DNA from: Massariosphaeria phaeospora
Taxonomy: Eukaryota; Ascomycota; Dothideomycetes; Pleosporales
Direction of reading: 5' to 3'
DNA: 64,000 nucleotides
NCBI GenBank assembly: GCA_011032825.1
Contig: JAADJZ010000023.1
Span: 248,001-312,000 of the forward strand
The translations under genes and the position numbers were made by a program. Below, piece by piece: positions 46,704 to 57,855 of this stretch. Numbering within the stretch: the first letter of the stretch is position 1; every line of letters begins with the position of its first letter. The notes under the pieces are model-generated. The model was given only the letters and a program-made list of their open reading frames with translations. It ran no database searches and was not told the DNA's origin.

Positions 46704-49304
46704 TTAGCAGTCGCTTCCCGGCGGTATCGAGATACCCAGCTCCTTCAGCGTCTTCTTAGCCGCCGCCACAGGAGCCGTCACCCGCGGAAGCAGCAGCAGT
46801 TCAATCTCGCCAATCTCCTGTTTCCGCGAGTGCGACGGGACTTTGATGCTGGCAGGCGGCCGCTGCTCCTCCTTTCCGTCCTTCGTACTCCTCTTGACGC
46901 GTTCGACCATGGTCTGCTTGAGCTCCTTGAGTCTGTGGATGCGCTCCAAAGCGGCGACTTCGCTGCCGTCGGGGTCGCTCGATAGCGCTTGCTCTTGTTC
47001 TTTGGCGTGCAGCGTGTCGCTCATGACTTGCAGCTCTTCGAGCAAGCTGGCCTCCTTGTCGCTGAGCTCTGCGCCGCCGGCATTACCCATCCTCCGTCGA
47101 AGATTCTCATACCGTGCGTTGAGTTCCTCTTGCCTTGCTTTGACCCTCTCCAAGCGTTGTTCGATCCTGGCGCTGCCATACGCGGCTGATCCACTCTCGG
47201 ACTGGACCTCGTCATTGCCCGTAACCGCGTCGATCTCAGGGACCAGTCGAGCGGTGTTCCAGACTTGGGCCTTGAACTCCTCTTGAAGTCGCGCGCAGTT
47301 GGTGTACAGGTCAGCTACACCGACTTGCACCCGATGGGTGTGCGCGGTGAATGCCCGGTGGGCTTTCAGCAAGACCTCGAGATTTGCTGGCGATAGCCGG
47401 ATTTCTTCTTTCATCGTGGCCCTGACGCGTGCAGACGTTTCGTGTTGGAGGAAGGCATTTAGATCAAACTCTTCCCACAGTTCCTTCGGGGGCTGCCATG
47501 GGGGTCGCACGTCCCGCTGCGGGACGCCAACATCCATGTACTGTGCAATATCTTCTTCGGTAGGTACGCCGTACTCGGGGGCATCTAGGAGCACGGCTTG
47601 AGGTTCGTCGTTTACAGTGGTCAGGAGGAGATATCCGATGTTACCGTCCTCGATGATCACGCTTGACGTGACTTCCTCTATCGCTACATCCTGACTAGGC
47701 TTTGACCTCGAGATGCACTGTTCGACTTGACTAGTTGCTGATTCGAGCAAGCGCTTGAGACGGAATTCGGATCCTTCTTGTTGGGCTTCGTAGAGCTCAT
47801 TCTCAATCTTGCCAATCCAGGACTCGAGGGAAATGTAGTATACCCCACTAGCGTGCGACACAAAGAAGGAAAAATCAGTATGTACATCGGGAGTGATGCT
47901 CTGAGTGAATGAAGAGGTTTCGTCGCTTGTCAATGCGATGGTCTCTACAATGACAAGCTCGTGCTCATGGGGTATGAGTGATTCGTGGTCCTATAATTTG
48001 TTAGCCTCATAAAACATAAGGCTCAATGAATGTACCAGAGCAGAAGGCAGCCATCTCCCCACGACCCCTTCGAGATCAAGGCAAACGTGTATCTGGCATG
48101 TGTCTGTGAGAAGGCATACAACAGCTGTTGGCAGGCCCTCGGCGGCTGCTTCATCTGTAGCATCAGAGCATGTTTTCAGTGAATGGACAATGATGTCGCA
48201 CAGCTCGAAGTCGTCCACCTCGGGAATGATGGAAAACGGGCCTTGTAGTAGGGGAACAGCAGGCACGCTTTTGGGACGTGAGAATACTTTAATGGATTCC
48301 CCATAAGGCGAGTTCTCCTGGAATGGCTCTTGGTACGTGAGGTCGGCGAGCCATGACAACTGCTTCTGGGCGGTGTCACTGTCGTCGGGCGTTGCATCCG
48401 AGTCGTCTTGGGTTTCCTCGTGATTTATCTCAATCGATGTTGTCAAAGTTTGTAAGAAGGAAGTGGCTCCAACAGAGTCGACTAATTGCCACTTGCTAGG
48501 AAGCAGAGGGCACAGTGCGTAGACGTCGCCACTTGTCATCGCAATCCACAAGGTCAACGGGGCCCACCCATGAACTCCCTCTTGGTCGGGGAAGTCTCCA
48601 AAACAAGCCGATGCAACTTCAAGGTAGACCGAGTCGAATGAGAAGCCTTTAGACGCCCCATACTTGGACGCGCTCAAGTCCTCCTGGTCATTTGTCGCAT
48701 GGGCCAGCTTGGACAGGTCGATCGATAGCGTTGGTTCGCTGAATGTGGACCGGTCTGAGCGGTTGACTTCCCACAAGCGTACGACTCCCTCGCGCGTGAT
48801 GGTAATCAGACAGCGGCCGTGATACCCCAGAGGATGCCAGAGAAGCGTTGCGATCGGCGACTCTTCCAACACATGGGCTGTAGGGCCTACTTGAAAGGCC
48901 TTTGGCTTGATCGGGGTCTTGTCGTCGTTGTCGAGGAGCGCGGATTCAGGGAGGCTGACAACGTGGACCGTATGTGAGGTAGACACTGCGAGGTAATCGC
49001 CACATGGAGATATGGTGAGGCGCGTAATCGGTAGAGGTATGGAGACCTTGAGGGTTCGGTATGAGGCCGTGCTGTCTTCCTTCAGTTGGACTAGGTCTGC
49101 CCACCGGATTTCGTGCCCGACGGCGACAAAGACTTCTGAGCCCCTTGTCGCGATAGTCTTGCGTGGACCAACCGGGCCGTTCTGCGGATTCTCCTCCTGC
49201 TTTTTAGGTATCCAGTTCCCAGAGGCTGTCTTGGGCGCGAAGAGATCGTAGCCAGGGTTTGGTCGTGCGAGCCACGCGGGCGTGTAGGCGAGCACCTTCG
49301 GCAT
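46704..49304 (-). CDS. nup82: Nucleoporin NUP82
   Basis: NUP82 anchors the cytoplasmic-face complex of the nuclear pore and mRNA export factors. Exon 1 (49304-48036) and exon 2 (47990-46704) flank a 45-nt intron (GTACAT...TTATAG), giving 851 residues. The N-terminus MPKVLAYTPAWLARPNPGYD is typical of fungal NUP82. The first ~500 residues form a WD/beta-propeller-like region, including RLTISPCGDYLAVST and CLITITREGVVRLWEV. The C-terminal ~250 residues are heptad-rich coiled coil (QRLERVKARQEELNARYENL). The tail ends KELGISIPPGSDC. It shares a 329-bp divergent promoter with CBC2. Confidence 0.88.
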
Positions 49305-49633
49305 GTTGACTGCGGCAGCGACCTGTGCGAATGCGCCGGTGGAATCTAGCTTGTCAGGTGTTCGCGCGGAGGGGAGGTGTGCAGGTGTGCAGGTGTGCGA
49401 GCAGCTTCAGCGCGCAACACAAACAAGAGCTTCGAGAAACGCGGGCGGCGCGCGAACCGGCGGAACTTCGGCGCGAGAGCTCCGAGCTGCTTCACCTCCG
49501 CAAAGCTCAGATAGCTTTTCATCACAGCTACATCTTTCACCCTCGACCGCCCGCGCGTCCGGAGAAGCCATTTAGGAGCTCCGTCTCTTCTCGTTCATTA
49601 TTGCGCATCGATAATCTGTGCTCCGCCTACGCA
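49305..49633. promoter_or_regulatory. Divergent promoter, NUP82 / CBC2
   Basis: This 329-bp gap separates two start codons. It includes three tandem copies of aggtgtgc (49375-49398) on the plus strand. Confidence 0.6.
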
Positions 49634-50361
49634 ATGCCGGCAGTTAGGACGGTCTCCACGGTGGAGCGCCTCGATAAACCGAGCTCGTATGCATCTAGCA
49701 AGGTGCGATCTTTGCGCCTCGCGAACGAGGCCTGTCTAATATGTACGGCAGAACCGCCGGAAGCAGCAAAACCGCAACCGCGACGACGACGAGGGCCGCC
49801 GCGAGCGCACTCCCGAGCCCGAAGACAAGCTCAAGGATGCCTCCACTCTTTACGTGGGCAACCTGTGCGTTGTACATGCCAAACGGGCGGACGCGATCTA
49901 ACGCTGCGGGACAGATCCTTCTACACGACCGAAGAGCAGATTCATGAACTGTTCTCAAAGTGCGCCGCCTCGATACTGCTTCTGTAGTCCCGACTGACCT
50001 GGCATAGATGCGGCGAGATCAAACGGCTTGTGATGGGCCTCGATCGCTTCCAGAAGACTCCGTGCGGTTTTTGCTTCGTCGAATACTACACACATCAGGA
50101 CGCCCTAGACTGCATGAAGTACATTGGTGGAACCAAACTGGATGAGCGTGTCATTCGTACAGATCTCGACGAGGGGTTTGCCGAGGGCAGGCAATACGGG
50201 TACATCATACATGTCGTTATTTGCAGACTGCGGCTGCTAACTCAATCAGGCGTGGCAAATCTGGCGGCCAAGTACGCGACGAGTACCGCGATCAGTACGA
50301 CCCTGGCCGAGGCGGATGGGGCAGAGCCTATGGCGAGGAGTACGGAGACGACCACTATTAG
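49634..50361 (+). CDS. CBC2: Nuclear cap-binding protein subunit 2 (CBP20)
   Basis: This is the small RRM subunit of the nuclear cap-binding complex, which binds the m7G cap of nascent transcripts. Five exons join in phase: 49634-49702, 49752-49864, 49915-49959, 50008-50199 and 50250-50361, for 176 residues. RNP2 (LYVGNL) and RNP1 (GFCFVEYY) are intact, as are [20 protein letters not shown] and [20 protein letters not shown]. The Arg/Gly tail ([20 protein letters not shown]) is the family's hallmark. All introns are 46-50 nt. The start was chosen because [20 protein letters not shown] leads in frame into the domain. Confidence 0.95.
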
Positions 50362-50576
50362 CACTAGTGGGGTTTCACGACTGCCGGATGCATTATACCA
50401 AGGCGTTCGTTGGATTTTGGGCTTGTCTACTACATTTACTAGCGAGCTATGTGTGATCGCGCTGAGGTTCCAGTGCTCAAGGAAAGCTAGGGTTAGGAAA
50501 TGATCTAACAGTGTAGATGCCTTCGAGTACGCTCCCTTTCCTGTCATTCGAGTACGCCATACTCCCCATAATAGCC

Positions 50577-51482
50577 CTAAATCGAGCGGTCAACAAGCTC
50601 GAATTGCTGCCTTCGCTGAACAGCTTTCAAGACTTCCTCCAACCACCACACGTGTATACGCGGATCCTCTGTTAACTCTGGATGGAAGCTAGTTCCAAAG
50701 ACATTCCCTTGCCGTACCGCAATAATATCTTCTTTGCCGGGATGGTTGTGCTCCTGGTTATCTTGCAGATTCGGCGACCGTGTCGATAGTGTAGCCATCG
50801 TCTCTACTTCAGCATTTAGCACCTCTTTTGCGAGATCATCAGCTGGCGTCTTTGGTGGTGCAACGATTGTGCCATCCCTGGATTGCTCCTCGGTCTGGAT
50901 GCCGGACGTGCGCGGTAGAATCTTTTCAACAACCGGGGCTCTGATAAAGACACATCGAAAGGGGTCCTCGGCCGACTTCTCGTCAGTGCTGCCCAAGAAT
51001 GTAAGAGAAAGATTGGCCTGGAAACTTTCTACTTGTCGGCCGAAGTGGTTTCTGTTTACTCGTACGTCTAGCCCTCCGATCAAATCCTGGCCTCCCTTCT
51101 TCGTCTTGTTCGCAGACTCCGCAAGGAGAATAAGGCCAGCGCATGTTCCCCAGGTAGGTTTGCGATGAACTCTATACTAGATCAGCAGTCAATCACTCAG
51201 GTTATGTGACCTAACTCACTTAACAAACTCTCTGAGCGGTTCAAGAAGTCCAGATCGTGCCGCCACAAGAGATATGGCAGTACTCTCACCTCCGGGGATG
51301 ATCAAGGCGTCGCATTCCTCCAGCTCTTTTGGCGTCCTGACCTCAACAAAGCTCCATTTCAGTTCTGCTGCTTTTTGCCTTCGGAGGTTTTCTGCTGCTT
51401 GGCGCAAGAGCTGAATGTGTTCGCTGAAAGCACCCTGGAGAGCAAGGACGCCGACTGTGATGTCCGGATTCGGAACCGTCAT
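50577..51482 (-). CDS. PDX2: PLP synthase glutaminase subunit (PDX2/SNO)
   Basis: This is a class I glutamine amidotransferase that releases ammonia for the PDX1 synthase in vitamin B6 formation. Exon 1 (51482-51220) and exon 2 (51171-50577) are separated by a 48-nt intron, giving 285 residues. The N-terminus has ITVGVLALQGAFSEHIQLL and the GGES motif (IIPGGESTAISLVA). The nucleophile Cys lies in KPTWGTCAGLILLAE, just after the splice. The catalytic His/Glu pair is in FGTSFHPELTEDPRIHVWW. A fungal-type insertion of about 60 residues lies before the His/Glu pair. The stop faces the CBC2 stop across 215 bp, and the start is divergent from npgA. Confidence 0.95.
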
Positions 51483-51708
51483 GTCGGTAAGCGTATCCGG
51501 GCACTAACACTGCAGGAGCGGTCGGAGTCCGAATAATAGTTGTCGTTAAGAGTCAACACACGACTCAGTACAGAACTTTAGACGCTCCAGCTTATCGATA
51601 AGACTGCATCATTCATAAGGCCGACCCGCCGGCGCCGGCTTTGTTCCGCTTAGACTACCGACTAGCCGCCTCGATACTTTCGCTTCCGCCAATAGCCACC
51701 GTGACAGA
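51483..51708. promoter_or_regulatory. Divergent promoter, PDX2 / npgA
   Basis: This 226-bp gap separates two start codons. It contains a GC-rich block near 51620-51640 (ccgacccgccggcgccggc). No TATA box is seen. Confidence 0.55.
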
Positions 51709-52783
51709 ATGGCCCAACCAGAGCCCCAAGTTCCACTCATCTGTTGGCTGCTAGACACGCGGAGTCTATGGCCTGGAGACAAGATCTCAGAATCTGTGCG
51801 CTCCCCATCTTGAAGAAAGGCGAAAGATGCGCGGATACTGACATCTCCAGGCTTCCAAGGCACTTCAGCTGATCAACCAAGAGGAGCGCGAGAATTGCAT
51901 CCGCAAGTACCATGTTGCGGATGCGAAAATGAGCCTTGCGTCCGCGCTTCTAAAACGACTGTTCGTTGCCAAAACTCTGGGGATCCCGTGGAACGATATC
52001 CGGTTTGGCCGCCGGCGTGACCCGAAGCACGGGAAGCCATGTGCACTATATCCCGACGGGACCGCCGCGCCCGTAGAGTTCAACGTGAGCCACCAAGCGG
52101 GCCTAGTAACGTTAGTAGGCTGCAAGAGCAGTGAAGTGGAGCTAGGCGTCGACATCGTGTGCGTACATGAGCGCAACGACTACCGGGTCGTCGACCAAGA
52201 CGGCTTCGACGGCTGGGTCGACGTCTACGAGGAAATCTTCTCCCAGGACGAGAGCTGGGACATGAAATACAACGTCGACCCCTTCAAGCTGCTCGACGGC
52301 ACCGTCGTCACGCAGGCGGACATCGGCCGGGACGACCGCTGCTGTCGCCGCGGCCAGGACCTCGTCGCTACGCTGCCCTCTGGCGAAACACGCACGTTCT
52401 CGAGCGATCTGCTCATCGACGCCAAGTTGCGCCGCTTCTACACGCACTGGTGCTACAAAGAGGCATACATCAAGCTGGACGGCGAGGCGCTGCTCGCCAA
52501 GTGGATCCGAGAGCTAGAGTTCCGCGGCGTGAGAGCGCCGGAGGCAGGGACTGAGGCGCGGTGCAGCACACATGGCACGTGGGGGGAACGGGTCGGCGAC
52601 GCTGAGGTGTGGTTGCAGGGCAAGAGGCTTGAGGATGTGCGCATGGAGATCCAGGCTGTTGAGGAGAACTTCATGATTAGCGTGGCGGCGAAGCCAGGGC
52701 AGCTGTTGCCGGAGTCGCTGACCGAATTCCAGGGCTTGCACTTGGAGGCGGATGTTATGGAGGTTGCGAGGGCCTCGCAGTAA
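51709..52783 (+). CDS. npgA: 4'-phosphopantetheinyl transferase (Sfp/NpgA type)
   Basis: The enzyme moves the phosphopantetheine arm of CoA onto carrier domains of polyketide and nonribosomal peptide synthetases and of the lysine-pathway reductase. Exon 1 (51709-51795) encodes MAQPEPQVPLICWLLDTRSL. A 55-nt intron (GTGCGC...CTCCAG) follows, then exon 2 (51851-52783), for 339 residues. Motifs visible are NCIRKYHVADAKMSLASALL, the substrate loop VEFNVSHQAGLVTL, the Mg-binding ELGVDIVCVHER, and FYTHWCYKEAYIKLDGEALL. The C-terminal region is typical of fungal Sfp-type enzymes. There is no targeting signal, so it is probably cytosolic. Confidence 0.95.
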
Positions 52784-53129
52784 TCGTGGGTATGGTATGT
52801 TGGGATGTGGCATACTCTAGAAAACTCCTCGAGTAGTACGAGGACAACGTTTTTTGTTCTTCGAATACTGACATGATCAAACGTCTTGCTCAATTCATCC
52901 TCCACATATACTATATCTCTCTCTATACACATTGCCGGCTCCAAACTATTGCTAACAAAGACAGACTTTGGACGATCCTCTTGACAGAATACGAATTTTT
53001 AACAACAAGTAGATAGGTTACCTCTATTTTCGAAAAGCCCTATTGTAGCTAGCACACAAGGCAATGTCCAAGGAAGGCCTGCAGCAGTAAGAATGTCTGA
53101 ACCGGGCTACCTATGCCTCGATTATGTAC
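52784..53129. other. Intergenic, convergent 3' ends
   Basis: This 346-bp gap between the npgA stop and the DJ-1-like stop has no coding frame of note. Confidence 0.4.
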
Positions 53130-53936
53130 CTATACGGCGCCCCACCGCTCCGCAAACCGATCCTCGCCAGCATCCATATTCCGCTCATACTCCATGCCAT
53201 CGGCAATGTCGCCCGCCACGTCCTCGCCAAACACGTGCGCTACCCACGCAAAGGTCAGATCCATGCCCGCTGATACCCCCGAGCTGCTCCACGTGTTGCC
53301 GTCGACGACCCAGCGCGCTTTCGGGACCCAGTTCACGGCGGGGTGTTGTTGTGTGACCTGTGGGGTTTGTCGTTAGTTTCCAGTTCGCAAACGGTGGTAG
53401 CAAACCTGGGATGGAAAAGGGGATAATTCAGAAGCCAGGGTAATAATGAATGGGCTGGATAGAAGGCGCCATATACGCACCCATGCAAAAGCTTTTTTAT
53501 TACTCGTCGCCCGTCGCCCATCCAATACCCCCGTCCTAGCCAACACCACACTCCCCGTACACACCGTCAAACACCACCGCAACCCACCATACACCCTGCC
53601 CAACCACTCCACCACGCCCTGCATATTCGCCTCGTCGCGCGTCCCCAGGCCGCCCGGCACAAGCAGCACGTCGAGATCCGACGGCGCCGTCTCAAACGTG
53701 TGCGTCGGCACGAGGGATTGCGCGAAGTGCGAGCCTTGGGCTACGCCGAGGGCTTCGCTGGTTGAGACGGGGTCGAGCGTGCGCGCGATGAGCGAGAGGG
53801 AAAGCGTGTGCGTGCGGGAGAGGATGTTGAGGATGTCGAGGGGGCCGGCGGCGTCGAGGAGTTGGAAGCCCGGGAAGAGGAGGACGCCGATGGTGGTGGG
53901 GTGCGGGGGTTGGGGCGTGGGTGTGGGTGTGGACAT
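53130..53936 (-). CDS. DJ-1/PfpI family protein
   Basis: The protein is 227 residues in two exons (53936-53481 and 53357-53130) with a 123-nt intron (GTGCGT...CCACAG). The N-terminal strand TIGVLLFPGFQLLDAAGPLD and VLLVPGGLGTRDEANM are family hallmarks. The nucleophile-elbow cysteine is in WCLTVCTGSVVLARTGVLDG, and RATSNKKAFAWV then VTQQHPAVNWVPKARWVVDG follow across the splice. SSSGVSAGMDLTFAWVAHVF closes the domain. The pattern is closest to isonitrile-hydratase/transcriptional-regulator-like members rather than to chaperone DJ-1. The substrate is unknown. Confidence 0.9.
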
Positions 53937-54765
53937 TTTGGGGGGGGTGGGTGTGCGGGTTGTAGATGGACAGAAAGTAGCTCTTGCTTGCGGTTTGGGT
54001 TGGAATTGCGGCTTCGAAGTGCTGAGTTCGCTATTTGGAGTTCTGAGAGTGGGTTTGGTATGGGGTTTGGGTAGGTCGTTATATGTGGTTTGGATGCGAC
54101 TGTACGGAGTGCATGCGTAAATAGGGCAAGTAGTATCAGAGCAGAGATGTTGACTTGAGGCGCGGGCCGCAAGGATACCAAGACTGTTTCAGAGCCTGTG
54201 CGGCGTTAAGACGGCTTTCTATTTACAAGGCCAAGCGTCGTTGAGCATGTTTCTTACTGCAGTAGCTCGTAGGGTAGAGCGAGATCGGAGCTCGGAGAAG
54301 CTCGAGTCGATAAGGAAATTGGTGGATTATACGATGTGGGACAGTTAGTCCTGTCTATTCGTATATCTCTCTTTCTTGTCAAAGTCTCGCACTCTATTTG
54401 CGATGTATCCGTGGTGGCATCAGATGGGTCCACGGGTGATGTTGTTGGATGGATCGCCTCTAGCTGCATTAGGCTAGCCTATTTCCCCGCAGTTCTTCGT
54501 CCGATGTGGCTACTCATGGTAACTCGTTCAGTGCTTTATACCGTGATAAATGCTGAAAGACGTTTCATTAAGTCTTACTCAGAACAGTACATAGGATAGC
54601 TCTAACTACAAATATTTCCTATTTGTGCTTGAAACCCCGGTTTCCTGCATACCATAATTCGACTCTCGAGCCTCGGCTCACGAACCAGCCCACTCTAACA
54701 ACATATCCATCTCTTATGCTTCATCAAAGCCCTCTCATATACGTCGATGAATAGACTACTGGAAC
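53937..54765. other. Intergenic, divergent promoters
   Basis: This 829-bp gap lies between the DJ-1-like start and the acyl-CoA synthetase start. It carries a G-rich run (53940-53950) next to the DJ-1 start on the plus strand. No gene is seen. Confidence 0.4.
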
Positions 54766-57006
54766 ATGTTTCGCAAGCTGCTCATACGCGCTTCGAAGCC
54801 GACTGTCCCATCACCTAACACACGCCGCGGGGTTCTAACCCAGGCTTTCAGTGCGGGGCCAACAGAAGTAAGTGAGTCTAGAGTCTACCGCCATCGAAAC
54901 CGCTGACGACCTCGGATAGCCCCCGCTGCTCGAGCAAACAGTTCCACAGCATTTCGCGGGCATAGTGAGTCAGTATGGGGACCGTGATGCGTAAGCCCGG
55001 CTGTGCACTGTCTTTCTGGCATGCTCGATGGCTGATGCTCCTTTAGAGTGATATCTCACCACCAGCGAACGCGATTGACCTACGATGCGCTCGATCGAGA
55101 CTCAAATGCCCTAGCCAGGGGCCTATCGAGGCTTGGAGTGAGGAAGGGAGAAAGGGTCGCGGTGTCATTGGGCAACAACATTGAGTATGCTACTGTACGG
55201 TATTATACACACTGCGGGCTTGACGGGGAATTGCTGATTTTGATATCCAGGCTACATACGCGCTGTTTAAGCTCGGAGCCATACTGGTATAACTATCTGC
55301 ACCATCGTATCACCAGAAGCGGTCTCACCTGTACTGTCTAGGTACCGCTGAATCCCGCGTTCAATGCACCACAAGTCCTCTCCGCCCTCAATCACCTCTC
55401 CGCCTCCCACCTTATCATCGGCGCCGAGACGAACCTGCCGCGGAAAGAACCACGGTCGAACATACCTCTTCTTACGCACCTCGTTCCCAACCTCGGGGGA
55501 TCAACTCTTGAGTCGGACCTTGTACCGTCGCTCCGGAGAATCATTGTCGTTGACAACTCTAGTGGAAGGATAGACACCGATGTCTATAAAAGTACGACGC
55601 AGTATAACAATGTACTGGAAGATAGCGAGAAGGGTAAGGCGCTTGCGGACCAGGGACTAGATGCGAACGAGATCGTGAATATCCAGTTCACATCTGGAAC
55701 CACGTCCATGCCAAAAGCAGCTTGCTTGTCCCATATGTCAATTCTAAATAATGGAAAGAGTATAGGAGATAGGATGCTTCTCACGACCGAAGATATCGTG
55801 TGTTGTCCACCCCCTTTATTCCAGTAAACCAACCATTCATATCTCAGGATTAAAGCCGGGCCTCTGACATGCACACAGCTGCTTCGGATGCATCTTAGGC
55901 TACATGGCGACCGCCACGCACGGCTCCGCTATCGTCTTCCCAGCCGAAGCCTTCAACCCGCTCGCGACGCTCGAAGCTGTCCGCGCCCACCAATGCACCG
56001 CCCTCTACGGCGTCCCCACCATGTTCGTCGCCGAACTCGAACTGCTAGCCAACAACGCCGTGCCGCACGACGGCTTCCAGCACCTGCGCACCGGCATCGC
56101 AGCCGGCTCGTCCGTCCCCGCCGAACTGATGCGCAAGTTGCACAAAGTGCTCAACCTCACCGACCTCACCATCTGCTACGGCATGACGGAAACGTCGCCC
56201 GTCTCGGCAATGACCACCACCGACGACCCCATGGACAAACGCATCGACAGCGTCGGCCGCCTGCTCCCGCACGTCACAGCCAAAGTCGTTGATCCGGCGG
56301 ACTGGTCGCGCACGCTCGCGGTGGACCAGCGCGGCGAACTGGCCGTCTCGGGCTACCTTGTCATGAAAGGGTACTGGGGCGACGAAGAGCGGACGCGGCA
56401 GGTGCTGGTGCCAGACGGGAACGGCGTGTTGTGGATGCACACTGGAGACGAGGCGGCTATGGACGAGCAGGGATATGTGAGGATTACTGGCCGCATCAAA
56501 GACCTGATTATCAAAGGGGGCGAGAACATACATCCGCTGGAGGTGGAAAACTGCCTCTTTGCGCACCCGGCTGTGAGCGAGGTCAGCGTCGTGGGGCTTC
56601 CGGATGAGCGGTATGGCGAAGTGGTTGCCGCGTTTGTAGTCAAGCACGGTGGGCAAAGCGGAGAAGTCACGGTCGAGCAGATTAGAGAGTGGGTGAAGTC
56701 TAAGCTGAGCCATCACTTAGGTGAGTTGTATTGTGCTTCTACTTGCTGTGTTGGATTCTCCCAAGCTGTTGCGCGCATCCAGGTTAGGGAAGGGCTCCCT
56801 TCTATCCTAGGTGAAGAAGGCGCGAAGAACTTTCTATCTCTACTTGTCATTCGCCACGATATGTGTGGTTCGCTGACGATACCGCAGTGCCCAAGTACGT
56901 CTTTTGGGTGGATACATACCCCAAGACCGCGAGCGGCAAGATCCAGAAGTTCAAGCTTAGGCAAGCGGGCATTGAGCGCATACAGGCTGGCGAGGGTCTG
57001 ATATGA
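54766..57006 (+). CDS. ACSF2-like acyl-CoA synthetase
   Basis: This adenylate-forming enzyme activates a medium-chain or related carboxylic acid to its CoA ester. Seven exons join in phase: 54766-54867, 54920-54990, 55047-55194, 55251-55286, 55342-55823, 55879-56720 and 56888-57006, for 599 residues. The leader [20 protein letters not shown] looks mitochondrial, as in ACSF2. The P-loop reads [17 protein letters not shown], with Ser where the family usually has Gly (SGTTGxPK). [33 protein letters not shown] and [20 protein letters not shown] follow. The catalytic lysine motif [14 protein letters not shown] is in the last exon. There is no PTS1 (ends GEGLI). The 167-nt last intron is the longest. 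Confidence 0.92.
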
Positions 57007-57855
57007 AATCTTGAAGTCTATTAAGGGATTGGCTATTAGGATTTGAGTATGCTCGAATACTTTCCATTCAAGATTAGTAATTGACCACTGAATGTATACG
57101 ATCAGACGAGGTCGCAAGATTATGGTTTACGAGCACTTCATGCGTTTGTTCACGTCGTACTACATGAAGCTTCCCTTTATATCACCCAGTCTCAAATTAC
57201 AAGTCTTGTACGAGCAGATTTTCTGAAAGGGGTGCTAATTCAGGGCCATTGCCGCGGTGTTGTCATGTCGTGCGCAGCATCTGCTGAAAAAAATCGTTAG
57301 CGAATCACATCTGTTGCGTTTGATATTAGTGGGTAGTCAACGTAGTCAGAAACGACTGCACCATTCTAATTGATCAATTGAATTGTCATGTCGACTTTAC
57401 ATGTCACTTCCCTTTCCATCACCGAGAAATTTGAGGAAGTCGTAGATCTTAAGAATCGCCCAAGGATGTAAGCAGACGATACTTTCCAGACGGACAAGCC
57501 ACTCCGGAAGATTCGCTTCCACGGCTCACAGACCGAAGAGCCGCAGGCTAGCCATATCCAATGTTCATAGCAGCGTTGTGACCCGCCGCTGATGACTCTT
57601 AGATTATAGGAAGCTGCCGGGAAACGCGAGACCAGTTTCCACAGCCGCAATTCGAGACGAGGAGAGGTTGTCGTGGGTTTGTTGTGCTCTAGTCTATGGT
57701 AGCACGCAGTCCTTGCGGGAGCGGTTGCTCGAATGATTCCGATGGAAAGCTGGAATTGGGATTCCACGCGTTGAAGATGATCATGTCGACTTCGGAGAGC
57801 ACGACGGCATATTTGGTTTCATCAAGTCCTGAGTTGGACTCGCCTCTCGTGCTGG
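57007..57855. other. Intergenic, convergent 3' ends
   Basis: This 849-bp gap holds a 133-codon minus-strand frame (57366-57767) that has no recognisable feature and is not called. Confidence 0.4.
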
